Source: Undaria pinnatifida
Taxonomy: Eukaryota; Sar; Phaeophyceae; Laminariales; Alariaceae
DNA: 64,000 nt
Assembly: GCA_012845835.1 (NCBI GenBank)
Contig: JABAKD010000016.1
Location: forward strand, 19,504,196 to 19,568,195
Reading direction: 5' to 3'
Shown: positions 43,634 through 58,007 of the stretch, piece after piece
Layout of the letters: each line of letters starts with the position of its first letter
How positions within the stretch are numbered: the first letter of the stretch is position 1
Made by a program: the position numbers and the translations under genes
The notes under the pieces: model-generated
Database searches by the model: none
The model's input: the letters and a program-made list of their open reading frames with translations, nothing else
What the model was told of the DNA's origin: nothing

Positions 43634-46600
43634 CTACGAAACAATTTACATGGGGCGGGGAACGGGGAGAGGGTAGGGGTGAGACATGGACAGGGGCTAG
43701 GGGTACGGGTGGGCAGTGGCGGTGGTAGCGGCGGTAGCAGGGGCGGAGGCAGACATCGTTGGGGGGGGGTCTGGAAAAGAAACGGAAGAGGAAAATCGGG
43801 TGGGGGCGCTATGACGGGAAGGCCTACGCGGGGTCGTGGCACGAAAAACCATGAGGGTTCACTGATTCCCTTACGGTACCCGGCGCATGCGTGTCGATTG
43901 GGGAAGACTTCGGCCGCTATACACGCAGTCTGCCGCATACCGGCACGTTTCCACGAGGGCATACGTACATCGATTCAATATCGGCTCTGTTCCCCAAGGC
44001 CGGTATAGTAGCCCGATTGAAGTACTACATGCGTACGTATAGCTGCTCCGACTTAACACCTTTACAGAACCTCGATGAGTCGTTAGTAACCAGTTTCTAC
44101 CAGGCAGGGGGGTGCGCAGAGTTGCCGTGACTTCGAACAAATCGGTCGATACTCGATTTGATATATTCTAAAGTTAGTATAAATACGTCAGCTGTGAGTT
44201 CGACAGACTTGGGGTCTTACGCATCTACCGTCGTCGCGTACGTACAGACAGAGCGCGGACGGTTCAGTTCATAGCGCGTGCCAATATATGATAGGGATGA
44301 CACGTCCTATCCAAAGCGTTTGTTGCTTCCGAAGCTCCCCCACTGAGGAACGAATCAATATTGCTGGAATCCCGCTTGCGCTCTACAAAGTCGTTCGCCA
44401 GATATCTTCTCTTGCAAAAAAAAAAGAATTGCTCCTCGGGTAGAACTTTCGTTGACTCTCAGAATCTAATTTGGTGAGTTACAGAGCTACTCAACTCAAG
44501 CGAGGAGCTTCTGAAACAAAACAAACAGCACTCGTACCAAAGTAAGATACTTGTCTCATCCCCAAACCCCAAACGGTTCGTACCTGTAGCCGCATGTGGT
44601 AGAACTGCGGGGAAACGTTTTCCGGATTCAGGATCGCGCTTCGAAAGTGGGGTTGTGTCATGTTCCTCAAGGTCATCACCGTCTGCGCGGGGTGTCGTCG
44701 ACGGGTCAACATCAATATCAACGTCAAGGTCCAAGTCAAGGCCAACGTCAAGGTCGAGGTCAGGGTCAATGTCAAGAACAACGTCAACATACAGATCTAA
44801 AAAAGGGCAAGGTCAAATTCCAAACGCATGCTACATGTACGGGTGAACCAAAATTTCATGCTCAGAGGATCCTCACAAGAGGAGCTCCATGCCTCACACA
44901 AACAGCTGACTTCGAGAATAAATTAACGTGCAACCCGACGAATAGTCCCACCGGCTGGGTATAATACGGATAATGTGTTTGGACATACAGTGTGGAGAAC
45001 GATATTCATACGATATACCAGGTATAGTGCACTGGCTCTTCAGCTGAGGAGCCCCCTAGTCAGAAGTATTTCGACCAGAAAATGCTACCCTTACGGGCAA
45101 GGTCAAGGTCAAGGTCAAGGCCAAGGTCAAGGCCAAAACGCGCCACGGACGGCAGCAAGGGAGGAAGCAAGGGAGGAAGAAAGAAAACCTAAAAATCGAA
45201 CCCAAGTATCGGAACAATTCAGAGCGCCAGCGATTACATACTTACTGGTGCACAGTAACGAGGGAGAACGAGGGAGGGAGGGAGAGAGGCAAGAAATGTG
45301 TCTGTCAATCTGACCACAACGAGACCGACTCACCAGGTATCCCTGCTGAGCCTCGGCATCCATGGATTCCAACCGCCTCATGTCGTCCGCAGTTACGCCA
45401 GGCTAAAATTGTCAATAATGCGATACATGGGACAAAGTGCGAGGTGCAAGGAACGGACCACCGGTGGCGGGCGGGGCCGGGAAGGGGGGTGGAGGACGAG
45501 GGCGTACTAATTTCGTTGCTCGCCTTGGTCATTTGCCCATTGATCACGCAGCACTTTCGCCGTTCCTACTCCTAGTAGAGACACCTCCGACGCTTCGAGC
45601 GGTCACTGCGTTTCTTCCATATAGAAAATAGTAAACGATTTGCCAGTCTTATCTCCTTCGTGCGCCATCTATCTCCTAGGATTGAGATCGTTTTCTTGCT
45701 ACTATCTCCATGTACCGAATTTCTCCATGACACGTTAGGGGGGGGGAATTCTGCGATGTGCCGACCACGAACTTCACGCGGTGACGAACAAAAAACACAC
45801 GGAGATGACAAAAATACTGCAAGTACGTGTTGACGAAGAATCACATTTCAAGCGGCGATGGCGATAGATTTCACACGGCGACCACGAAACGGCGTGGCCA
45901 TGCAGGCATTCACACAAACGACCTAAAAAATCGGTGCGTCCTAGACAAAAACCATTACCAGGTGACGAGTGACGAAAAACGCTTGCACGATTGTGATGCC
46001 AGCATGACTGCCTGTGGTTACATCCAAACGTGACTCTAACCCTCAACCCGTACCCAAGGTGGACTGTGTGATGGTTGGGCGTGGGCTCGGTACTCTGGAA
46101 GACAGGTCATCCTTCTGCTGTTCACCGCCTCTGCCGGCTTGCTCGTTATCCTTGCCCCAACCTCTTTCAGTCCACCCTTAGCCCTACCCTACCCTACCCG
46201 CCACGTTATTCGCGGGTCGGTTGACTTGAACTTTCACACCAACACTCACCGGGCTCGTCCACATATTTAGGGATTGCAATTCCGCCTTCACAACCAAGAC
46301 CAGGATCATGTGCGCAAATGCCCAGACATCCATGCTGGGATGGCATGGCACCAATCGGCCTTGCATAGCCTCGGGAGGTATGCCCCCAAGGGTTCCTCCG
46401 CTCCGGATGTCGCCGATCGCTGTTGTTTTCGTTTGCACACCGCGTTGGTGTGCAGTTTACGGAACGTATACGTGGGTAAGAAAGGAAGGGTGGCGGGGTG
46501 AGGGTGTTGCGTGCGGCCAACAGCAGTATCGTCGGTGACGGTGGTGGTAGTGGCAGCGGTGGTGGTAGCGGCAGTGAAATCAGCAGTGGTGGTGGTAGTG

Positions 46601-49600
46601 GTAGCGATGGCAGGAGAGGTAACGGTGGTGGTGGCGGGGGAAACGCGCGGAGAGAAGAAAATCGTGGCTTTAAATAAAAATACTCAAGTAAAATAGTAAG
46701 ATTTGAAGATTAGACAAGCTGAATATAGGGCTCGAACGTCCAACCAATCAGCCAGATGGGAGAGCATGCGGGAAACGATCACCCTATGGAAGAGGCTGGG
46801 TGCCTTGTGCTCGAGAAGTGGTGCGTTTTTCTGTACAGCCAAGGAATGATGACACCACACTCCTTTCAAACCATTTGCGCTCATTATTACACACCCTCTC
46901 AAAACGACACAGAAACAGACTAAATGAAGGCAAGATGAACACACACCCTCAAACACAGAGGCCAAAACACAAAAAATACAAAATAACTAAGAACATAAAA
47001 ACACAAATATAAAGCACCAACCCCGAATTATCCAATGGAAAGGGTGGCAGTTCTTGGAGCTATATCACATGGTGTTTCTGACAATGTTTCCTGGTACATG
47101 TTACGGTTGACCTCTTCGACTGAGGGACTATAGTCCGTTAAGATTTCGAGCAAAAATTGTTTTGGGGCTAGGGAGTAGAAGCTTGGTCGGGTGGCGCGAA
47201 CGAACGAAGGCCTTCGAAGTCATATTTCGGGTGATGATGGTGCTATCGTGAGCTAGCTCCTCATGGCAGGAGCCCAGAAAAGTTTTAGAATCTGCTGAAC
47301 CCTTATCGTGGCATGAATCCTCCTACAGTACAACAACAGCACAACAAAAGCACAACAACAGCACAACAACAGCACAGCAACAGCACAATAACAGCACAAT
47401 AACAGCACAACAACAGCACAACAACAGCACAACAACAGCATGACTTGACAATGACACAAAATTCCAACTTATTCGACCGCACCGTTGGATGACGTCACCT
47501 TAGAATAAAGCCGACAGCACGAAGAATCGCCTACTTACGTCACATGCCCAATTTATCCACTCCTCCCTCCCCCTCCCCACCCCACCCCCCTCTCTCGATC
47601 TTTCACCGTTTTGCAAAACGATTCCCGAAACCAACGGCATACCACACCACCAAACCACGAAACCAGCACACAGCACAGCAGCACACCACACCACAGCAAT
47701 ATTTTTGGAGAGGGCGCGTTCTACACTAACTTCAGCATAACGGCTAGCGGATTTTATTGTACTACCGTAAATACCAGCCTGCTTTTCTTACTGTAATATC
47801 TTATTTCTTCTTTTAGCAATATTCATATGTGGATTGTTATCATGCTCTGTCAATACCAGCTTTGCTTTCTGAATACCTTGTTTTTTTTCACTAGGTGTCC
47901 TGTACGATCCAGTACGCATCCCGTAAAACATAATCCCCCCCGCCCGTGCCGGGTTCGTCTTCATGCACCTTAACGGCTACTGTCATAACGACATCAAGCC
48001 GGACAACGTCCTCTATTTCTCCGAGGGGCCTGACGGGAAAAGAACGGCCAAGGTTACCGACCCCGGCCGCAGTTTACCGTCCGGCCCCTTAGAAGAGTAC
48101 AGGATGTTTTCCGGCTTGGTGTCGTTGTGACAATAGCCGTTGAGGTGCGTGAAGACGAACCCGGCACGACACGTCCCCACACCACACCCCAGCACTGCTC
48201 AATCCAGGTCAGGTTACGTCGACCGCTCACCAAGCGTCAGGCCAAGGTCGGAAACCTTGGCCGTGCTTTTCCCGTCGGGCCCGTCGTTGAAAAAGAGAAC
48301 GTTGTCCGGCTTAATGTCATTGTGACAGTAGCCGTTAAGGTGCATGAAGGCGAAGCCGGCCCCAGCCTCGATAAACAACCTGCATGGATGGATAATCAGA
48401 GGTCAGTGGAGACGGGGGGGGGGGGGGAAGACAAAAAAAGTGTTTTCCGGCATGCGTACTGCTGTATCGTACAGGACATCTAGTAAGAAGAAACAAGACA
48501 TTTATCTTAAGAAAGGCAAACCGGCATTTACAGGATTACAAGAAAGAAGTCCACCTACTACTGTCACAAGAAGCAAGATATTACAGTAAGAAAGGCAGGC
48601 TGGTATTTACGGTAGTACAATAAACCCTTCAGTCATTATACTGAAGTTAGTGTGGAACGCGCCCTCACCCACTGCCACAATAATAACCACGGACTGGTCG
48701 CTATTTGAGCTTCTTATTAGGTGTAGTACCTGGTACATCATAGGCAAGGTAATAGTTTTGGCGTGGGTTAGACAGCTAATAATGCCCACATTAACATTCT
48801 GTAAAACGTTTTGATGCCCGGATATCCACGAGGATCTATTAATAAAAGCAAAAGTTATACGTTTCGTACCTGGTACTCATCAAATACCAGGTACCAGGTA
48901 TGTATGCTTGCTGGCATGCTTTCCGGAAGGATGATCGATTTGGATCGGAACGGCATCTACGATATAAGCTATTGTCGGAGGGCGAAAACAAAAGTCGTAT
49001 TTTTTTAATGCATACTGTATAGTGGTATATATGTATAACACAACGTTCCCCCGTCGGGATGTGGTCTGCTTTAAATACCTGGGGGTAGTGCAAGTCCAAA
49101 AAAGGGGGGAAAGTTCAGCAAAACTACGTAAATAAACCAAACTACAAATCTAGCCACCGCGCAAAAAACCTGTCCAGTAACACCGACCAGCCAAAACGAC
49201 TTGATAGTTCACTTTCTACTGCTGCAGTATCGTGGCATGGTATGATATGCCTGGTAATATATAATATGCAATACCCTTTTTATGCTGCAATAAATTCGTA
49301 GCTATAAATAGTAGCGTGGGTGTGAAGTAATTCAAGAAACTCAACCTGCGAGGGAGACGATGTGCGAAAATAATCGGCAATCTGATTTTTTTGCATGACC
49401 CGGAGGACGGAGGAACGGCGGTGAACAAATAGTACACATTGTGCGCCGGGTTTGTTGTAAGGAAAGGGTACCAAAAAACGAACGAGATACAGCGGGTTAT
49501 ATCCAAGGAGGGATGGCGGGGGAAGGGGCACTAAACAATCACAAACAGTGCGGTGGGCTTTACTGTTAGCGAAAGGGGGCGAGAAGCGCAAACAATTAGA

Positions 49601-52600
49601 CAAAGGGGGTATATTGAGCGGAAACTACGTAAGGAGGGCGTCGGAGGGCAGGGTAACAATAATACAAACAAGCTGCGGTGATTTTCATGTGTAGAATGAA
49701 GCAGCGACGGGGGGACGGGGGAAATAACTAACATAGCACCGCTCAAGAGCGTGGGTGGACCAGGGGAGGAGGAGGGTGACAATAATACGAAAGAGATGGC
49801 ACGGATAGACAGGATACGCGGATCCTTCGCCAAATTCTGACAAAAGTGTTGAAACGGATTGAACACTCCGACAGACACTGTTGTCGCCGCATCTCCGACT
49901 TAAGGTTCAACCGGAAGCTGCGATTTCCCACCCTACGTTGTCGTCTTGTGTATGGGTTCTTGCGTGCGGTTTAGCTGCCGTACGCCGCTTTCATCGATGA
50001 ACCTTATCAGGCCTTCATGTTTTCCCATGATTAGAAATTGAATTTGATAGCCAAAAGGTCGGCGAAATTAGTTACTTTGTTTCGATTCGCCTCCCTCCCC
50101 CCCCTCCCCCAGTGAAACGCGATGTTGGCTCGGGTTGTCTTTTCGTTGTTATTCTGAAGAAGCCCCACACATTATTTTAGATCGACAAAAATCGCAACCA
50201 TGAGTTGTAGGAGAAAAGCCGGCAAAAGCAAACCACGGTCTGCCCCTCTTGGCAACACCACCGGCTGGCGCGGGAGAAAATGAAAGGATCTTGGTTTTGT
50301 TCTACCTTCTGATAATGTGGGTAGGTGATCGACGTGGCAGCTTATGCTGCCTGCGCATGGTCGGATGTCAAAATAGTAACACTACTGCTAGACGGACGGT
50401 AAAGATAGCGGAAGCACTTTTTGGAACAACTGTTTTTTTTTTTGGATGACAGGGCTCCTGAACCTCCAACCCGCTCGAATATCAGACCTTCTTTACTTGT
50501 TTTTAGTATATCTATACCTTGTATAGGCGAGAGTAGTAAGTATTGTGTACTTTGTCAGCTTTGTTGCGTTAAGAATGAGTAGTGCACTGTAAATTGCAAC
50601 ACGGCAACTAAAACGGTACCGTGACAATATCATTGTTAATGCTATTGAAAAATGGTAACGGTGATTATTGCAAGCTGTTGCAGCTCAAGTCGATCTCACC
50701 AGATACGTCTTCCAAACTTTGATGTCTCGGAGTGCCGTATCCTGTGTACCGATAAGTGGCTCAAAAAGACCTGAGTATACCTACGTTTGGTTTGTGACCT
50801 TTGAAACGAAAAACGGACTCTTGGAAGATAGAAATAGGCTGATTCTCAGCCAATCTCACCGCAAGAGCTCACTCTCGCTCGCGTATTCCGCGTGCCTGTA
50901 AGCGGCTCAAAGAGCTTATTAATAGTAGATATATACCTACTTTTGGCTTTCGACCTCTAAAATGAAAGACGGACTGTTGGAAGGTAATAACGTCGCTGAT
51001 TCTCAGTCAATCTCACCGCATGATGGTACTTTCGACCATTGACGTCCGCCTCGTGACGGGTTCCAGCAGATCCCCGTCGGCAAGTGGGTAGGCAACAAGT
51101 AGGCTTTGTTGATCGAAATCGTTCATGCCCACGGCCCCGGTGATATGCGGATGTGACGGCAACCTAACAACAACAGCGAACATGTATGTACAAGGGCGGG
51201 GGAATACGGACAGAGGTATAGGGAAAGGGAATTGAGGGTAAGTGAACAGGGTCGGGTGAAGAGTACCAAGTGGGTGGGGGGGGGTATCACGGCTGTCGTT
51301 GTATCGTACAGCACAAGATTGCAAGGCACGGCACAGGCACAGCGCGGGCACAGCGCAGCACAGCACAACACAGCAAGACACGGCACAGACACACAACAGC
51401 AAAAAACACAGCAGCGAACCAGACACTTCAGCCAGTGTAGTGCAGCACAGCACAGCACAGCACACAGCACACAGCACACCGCGTGGACTTGGCTGCGTAT
51501 CCCTCAAGCCGGATACGTTAGGGAAGGCAAATTCGGTGAGGTCAACATTTGCCAGCACCTGGTATGGTGCGGCGCAAGCGAGACGATATTTATCGTTTAA
51601 CTTTTACTTTGCAGGTTCGCGCTGTTGTCCCGACTTGATGCTGCGTCGACGGTCAGGCGATGCTGCGCTGGTGGCGCAAAGGGAGACAATAGACCTACAT
51701 CAACAGTAACAGTAACACAAAAACCAAATTGGAAGACCAAACGTTGCACAGATCTACATCACCAGCAGCAACAATTCAAAACAAAGTGGAAGGCAGAAAG
51801 GTGCACGCATCCCCACCGGCTGAGCACTATCATCTCCGCTATGAGACCGTGGACCCCGATGGCCATCGCATCTGAACCGTTGATTCCATCGCCCGTCTGC
51901 TGGGACAGCCACACGCCAACAAAAGTAAGGGTATCAAGGACCACGGGCGCAAGGAGGCCCAGAAGGAGGGGGGGGGAACCGGCACACACAGGCACGAGTT
52001 TGGCAAAGAAGGACCAGGGGTGCACGGCGCCAGGAGGCAAGATAGATATGCGAACATATAAACAGTTATTGTGTTTCAAGACCATCCGACAATGTGCAGC
52101 ATGGGTGTCAAATTTGGTGCGTAGTATACCCGTTGGCCACGGGTACTCGTAGCACAGAAAATGAAGTCCACTACAGCACCGTAAGCGTATACCGGTGCAT
52201 GACACTAAATGACGTTTTGACACACAATCACGCCTCCTATAACCTAAAACCATCGCCTCTAATCTCTAAATATATAGCATCAAACAGCCACCAAGTGCCC
52301 CCCCCCTCCCCCTGAACATTTCAAACGAAGCGTCGACCGAAGCCCCATAGCGCGTCGGACGGAAAGCATCGAATTTAACCATCACGCTTTCGATGTCTTC
52401 AAAGCGTATGCGCAGCAAAAAGAAAACGCGAAACCGCCAAAACTCAAGCCAGGCATTAACGAGGGATACCCATTAATTATTGGATGCGGAAGAAAAAAAT
52501 GTTGTACGATATCGCGATCTAGGTACGGAAGAAGTCAAAAGTTGTGTCGATAATCTCGTCTGTCTGAGCACGCAGCATGTAGAGCTAACTATCGCTCAAT

Positions 52601-55600
52601 GAAGCAGTACACTACCGACTTTCTCACAACAGCCCCACAAGAAACCTTCTCTAAAACGGACGGGGAAACAAGAAATTCAACAGCTGTTACACTGAAGCCA
52701 CCCCTTTCTAAAAAACAAATCCAGCCAAAAACAACATCTTGGTTTCCTATCAGAGAGACGGTAGTAATCATACTGCACTTTATTTCACTCATTGTTGTGA
52801 TGGATCACTAAAATCGAAAGAAAAAAACTCACCAACTTCAGCGTCTTCACCGCTAACTTCAGATCGAGGGTCGGCACTCCCATCTCGGAAACGCAGCCGA
52901 ACCCGCCCTGGCCCAGTTGCTTCAAGTACACCATCCATGACTCCCAAGTCTTTACGACACGCTCGGCTACAAACACGTCAGTCTCGCTTCCCCCGTCTCT
53001 AGTCCGTTCCACGAAGCGGTTGTACAGCTTTCCCTCTTCCCACTGCCGCATTTCCGTGTAAACGCTGTTAGGTGGGGGAGGGGGTTCCTCCACAGGAAGT
53101 CTAGCCACGGCCGCGGGTGCCTTCTGCTGCGGGGAGGAGGGTGGACGCTAGATGGGATGAGATGAGGCGGGAGGGGGCGTACTATTTCTTTTTTTTCCTT
53201 TGCCTTAGTCGTTCGACCATTGACCACGCATCCCTTTCGAGACGGAGCATCGTTCCTACTCCTAATAGAGACACCTCCAGTAGTTGGGCGCTCATTACGT
53301 TGTTTCCATATATCGCATAGCAACAGTTGGCTTATCTTATCTTATCCCCCTCCTGTTTCGCCGTCTGTGGCCACCATCTATCCCTTAGGATAGCGATCGT
53401 TTTCTCGCTACTCTTTAGTCTACCAAATTCCTACATGTCACATTCGTCTAATTTCCTCATCTCCTTCCACACATCCTGCCCCCCCTTGTACATTTGAGAT
53501 GGGGGGTGGGAAGGGGGGTTAGGGCAGTGGGTGGATTGCTTGATTGGCTCTGGAGGGGTGGGGGATTTCTCGGGGTGCAGTCGATCCTAGATGGGATGAG
53601 ATTAGGATGTGTGGGGGTAGGGAGGTAGGGTGGGAGGTGGGGGACTGTGATTGGCGTGGGGGTGGGGGTACGGGAAGGAGGTGGTTCCCTCAATGCGTGT
53701 TACTACGATAATGAGAAACGTTAGTTGGTAGAGGGGGGCTGAGGGGAGAGAAGAGAAGGGCGAGGGGGGGGGGGAAGTGGTTCCGTCAACTCTTGTTATC
53801 ACATAGCAAATAAACACGCAAGATAAGATTACACGTATACACATACTTCATCCGCCATGCTGTATGATACAAACCGGGCTTAGTTTCGTCGTTCACGAAA
53901 ACGATGAGCGAAAAGTGCATTCAGTTCGTGGTTTTATCATACACGAGGCAGAGAAATATCCGCGGCTCGAAGACGATCGGCCGCTAAAACAATGATGAGA
54001 GTGTGATTGGAAACGCTACCTCATGCGCCTCAGAGTGTAACGCATACACGCAAAGAAAAAACGACGGAGACATACAAGTATGCGGGCCCAATCGCACCGT
54101 TTCGGTTCATGTAGAAGGCGTACTACGATAGAGGTTACATGTTTCGTTCGAAATGGTTGATGAATGACGGGGCTGCTTAGCCCAAAATCGTCAGAAAATA
54201 CGCCCCCTTAGTGTTTGCGTGATTCTTGTTGTGTTCCTATTATATCGGCCATGGGATTGTTTCATCCGGTAACCGGCAGTTTTATTTTTCTCCAAACCAG
54301 GTTTTGGGATACGTCTTAACCTCCCGAATTGAAAAAACCTCAGAAAAAAAGCAGTACACCTCTATCGACAGCATGCGAACAAGCTACATATTTATATCTT
54401 ATTACGCGTCGTGTTCGAACCCATAGCGGAGGCGGGCTGAACCGCGATACACCGAAATTAGACCATCCTCGGGGTGCGGGGAGGGGGAAGGGGTTCTCAT
54501 TTTATGCATAGCCGTAGCAGGATCTTACAATATCGGGACGTATCATAGCACGTCGGGGTTTTCAACGACCAGGCAGGGGAGGGTGTTAGGGGGAGCGGGG
54601 TAAAGGGAGTCCGTACGCGCAATCAGGACATCGTTTATGGGGGGGAATCGCGGTTAAACCCACATAGCCGTGGTGGGCGGAACATATATTATATCAACTA
54701 CTCCGTATTAGTATCAATAATCCCAGGCGTGGGCGACGGTGAGGGGGGGGGGGTCAGGCGGAGGTCGGGCTGGTGGCACAATAACTACTAAACTACCCGC
54801 GAACAGGTCTTGATTAATGGTTGCGGGGAAAAAAGGAGTGTCGATTAAAGGATCGTGGGAGGCAAGGACGAAGACGAGGGAGGGGGGGGGGGGGGTTACA
54901 TCACGCTCGAACAGGTAATATATATTCGAATTGTTTGTCGAGATTGCCAAACTCATGGGTGTGGCAAATTAAAAGATCGTTAGTGACGAGAAACTGCAAT
55001 AGGGGTGGGCAGGGAGGGGGTTTTAACAGGCACGCGCGATAACTTTGTCTTTTTTTGCACCATGATTTCGGTGGTGGGCTAACGGTTAATGTATGACAGT
55101 GAACTGTATACAGGCTGGAGGGAGGGGGGAGGGCGAAGAGAGAGAGTGTCAGGCGCAATAAGCGGTATCTAAAACCGCTCGTCGACCCCACAAGACGAAA
55201 CAAAAATGGAAATAATGTAGTTATCTCCGGTCCTTTCGTGGACAGCTTGCTCTCACATACAATACTATGGCACAGCCCAACTATCACGAGCACAGACAGG
55301 GGTGAACTACGGTACAGGTTTTTTCGCTCTGCTGCCTCGCGCGTGCATTGTCGACAGTTTGACGGGCTGAAATGTAACTACCCAACATAACGAAACCGTA
55401 AACACAACAATAAACCCCAATCAACCATGACGTGCGTATGGTGTATATACTCCGTTTGCTGCGTATTTTTGTGTTGTTAACAATTTTGGGGGTGCTATCT
55501 TACGTTTTCTTCAGCTGTCCGAGTAGCTGCCCATCTCTCGCGCGCGTCAGACCACATCTTGCGCACATCAGCGCGGGCTTCGCGGGTCGCATCGCTTAAA

Positions 55601-57954
55601 ACTTTCCCGCGTGTCTGTCGAACAAAATATCAGCAATTCGGGTGGAACGTGGTGCGGCGGGGGAAAGGGCAGGTGGGTATCAGCTTCTGATCCGGCACTT
55701 GGCGAAAGAGGGGGTGGCGATAAGGGACAGGTCCTGTGACAATACAACAAAGTGGTAATTTTGTGGATACAACGGAATTACGATCGCGACTGCTCTGCAA
55801 TTTTACGCTATCTCGCACGTAAACAGCCCATCTCGACTACACAAAACAATGACTCGGTGCCGGTCGAGTGTATTTGAGTATATTGCAGCCCAAAAAACTA
55901 TAAACCGAGCGAAATACTCCCCGCAACTAACCGTCAAGAAATGCATGCCTGCATGGCATATATACTCTTGTCTGTTGGAGTGCGAAACAGAGTAGACGTG
56001 TTGCTGCCAGGCCTCAAGCTTTCAAGTTTCATTTCCTGATGGCATGGAGACAAAAATACAAAAATGAATCGCTTTTTGGTTACTGAATAACCATCCGGGG
56101 GGACGTTCCAACAACTTCCAATTTTCCAACATATTTAAGCATACTGCTATATGTTGACCGTTTTAGTTAATTTGCATGGAGGCGCTACGAGATAGAGCCA
56201 AAAAACGGGAAAAAAAACGAAACATGACATTTACGATGAGGGGGGGGGGGTGTACTCAGTTTGTGCATGGTCGTAGCAGTATGACCGTAGCCTACTGAGC
56301 CGGGATGAACCACGTCGGGTTTTCACCAACCAGGCAGACATTGCTTGCACCAAGCGCGAAGCGCCGTGAGGTGTTCGGCGAGTCGCATGAAGGGTGAACA
56401 GCATCCTTCCAAGAACCGCTCGTAAGACAGACTTCGTCACCTTGTGCCTACTTTCTTGCTTGTGGATGGCAGCGCCAACGAGTTACTTTTTCTCTGGTGC
56501 GGCCACTCCAGAGATAGCAATGGGTATTACTATGTAACTCCATCGTGGGTGTCTTACCATATCCACACTACGGGATGCGACCATTTCCCTTGTAATGAGT
56601 TAGGGTTCTCCACCCCGCACAATATGATCTCACTCGATAACCATCATGGCGACCGTCCAAAAAAAAACCACAAAAAATGGTACCCTGGTTGTCCAGCTCA
56701 CGCGGTGATTGACATGTTTGACAGCGTCGTTGCCAACCAAATCCAACGCCAACCCCAATGTACATATAAGGCCTTTACGAAGAAGGGTGGGGGGATCAAC
56801 GGCATTCCCACATCCGCCTACACGTCCCACGAACGTATACAGATAAAAAATAGAGCGTTGTATTTTTGGTACCAAAATATAGGAATGACTCACCTTACAC
56901 ACTTCGAGCAAGTCCCGCAAGCTTCCAAGTCTCGCGTGGGCCGCACCCAGCCGACCGCCTTTGAAGCGCACCCGACCCTCCATTGCCGTGCCACATAGGG
57001 TTGTATTCTCGCCAACAGGTATGTCGAGGTTATGTTGCGAGATAGTGTGGAGGCGGCTGCCCTCGTCCTCCTCGATTGCGTTGAGAATTGCGATAGGGTT
57101 CGGTCCCGCCGCTGCCAAGAGGGACATGATGTGCCGCACATCGGATTGTTCCGACCCAAATGTTAATCCCGCGGCACCTCCACCGCCACAACCACCACCA
57201 CCACCACCGCCACCGCCACCGCCACTTCCACCGCCTGCTGGCCGGAGCCGCTGTGCATGAGGGGCAAATCGGTGGGGTCGCGAAGGGCACCGCTGTTACT
57301 TACGTCTATTCCCGCAACACAACACAACACAACAAAGCACAACACAATACAACGCTACACAACATAACTCAAAACAATACAACCCCACACAACAAAATAC
57401 GCTGCTGTCGTTTGTTTGTTGGTGTGTGTGCGTCTCAAAACGGTTAGATATCAAAAGCCACCGTCTTCAATTTCCTTTTTCGGAGATCTCAGGTGGTCAG
57501 GCGGGATATAGATAAACGTATATATATATTTAATATATATCACGGAGCTTCGGGCATGCAAGGGTGGGAAGGGGCACCTATATTGTTTTAGGTACCAGTC
57601 GTAAAATAGAAAAATCAGATTCGGTCCTTAAAAAGAGAAAACCGAAAGGCTCTACACTTGTGTCCGGAGTGGTATGTATCTGCAACCCGGTAGCGTAATC
57701 CTCCCGTGTCGCGGATATGAATCGGAGTGAGCGCGACGCGTCCCGTGCGGCGCCACAATATTAAACGGACATCACTCGCGGCTATCACGATTCTCTCGTC
57801 TCAAGAATACTCCAGCATCGCTTACCTCCTCCTCGTCCTGCCTGGCTTGAGCTCTAAGCTTGGCCTTCTCGCTGTAAAGCTCCATCAACTTTGCGATGTC
57901 CTCGGTTTCCGCATCCTGGCATCATCCGTCCAACAATTGATTAGTCAACCAATT

Positions 57955-58007
<53 letters not shown>

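Noticed and set aside
56444..56998. 184-codon plus-strand frame
   Set aside because: Runs antisense into a well-bordered minus-strand exon and has no partner; left open only as a remote chance of a mobile-element remnant.
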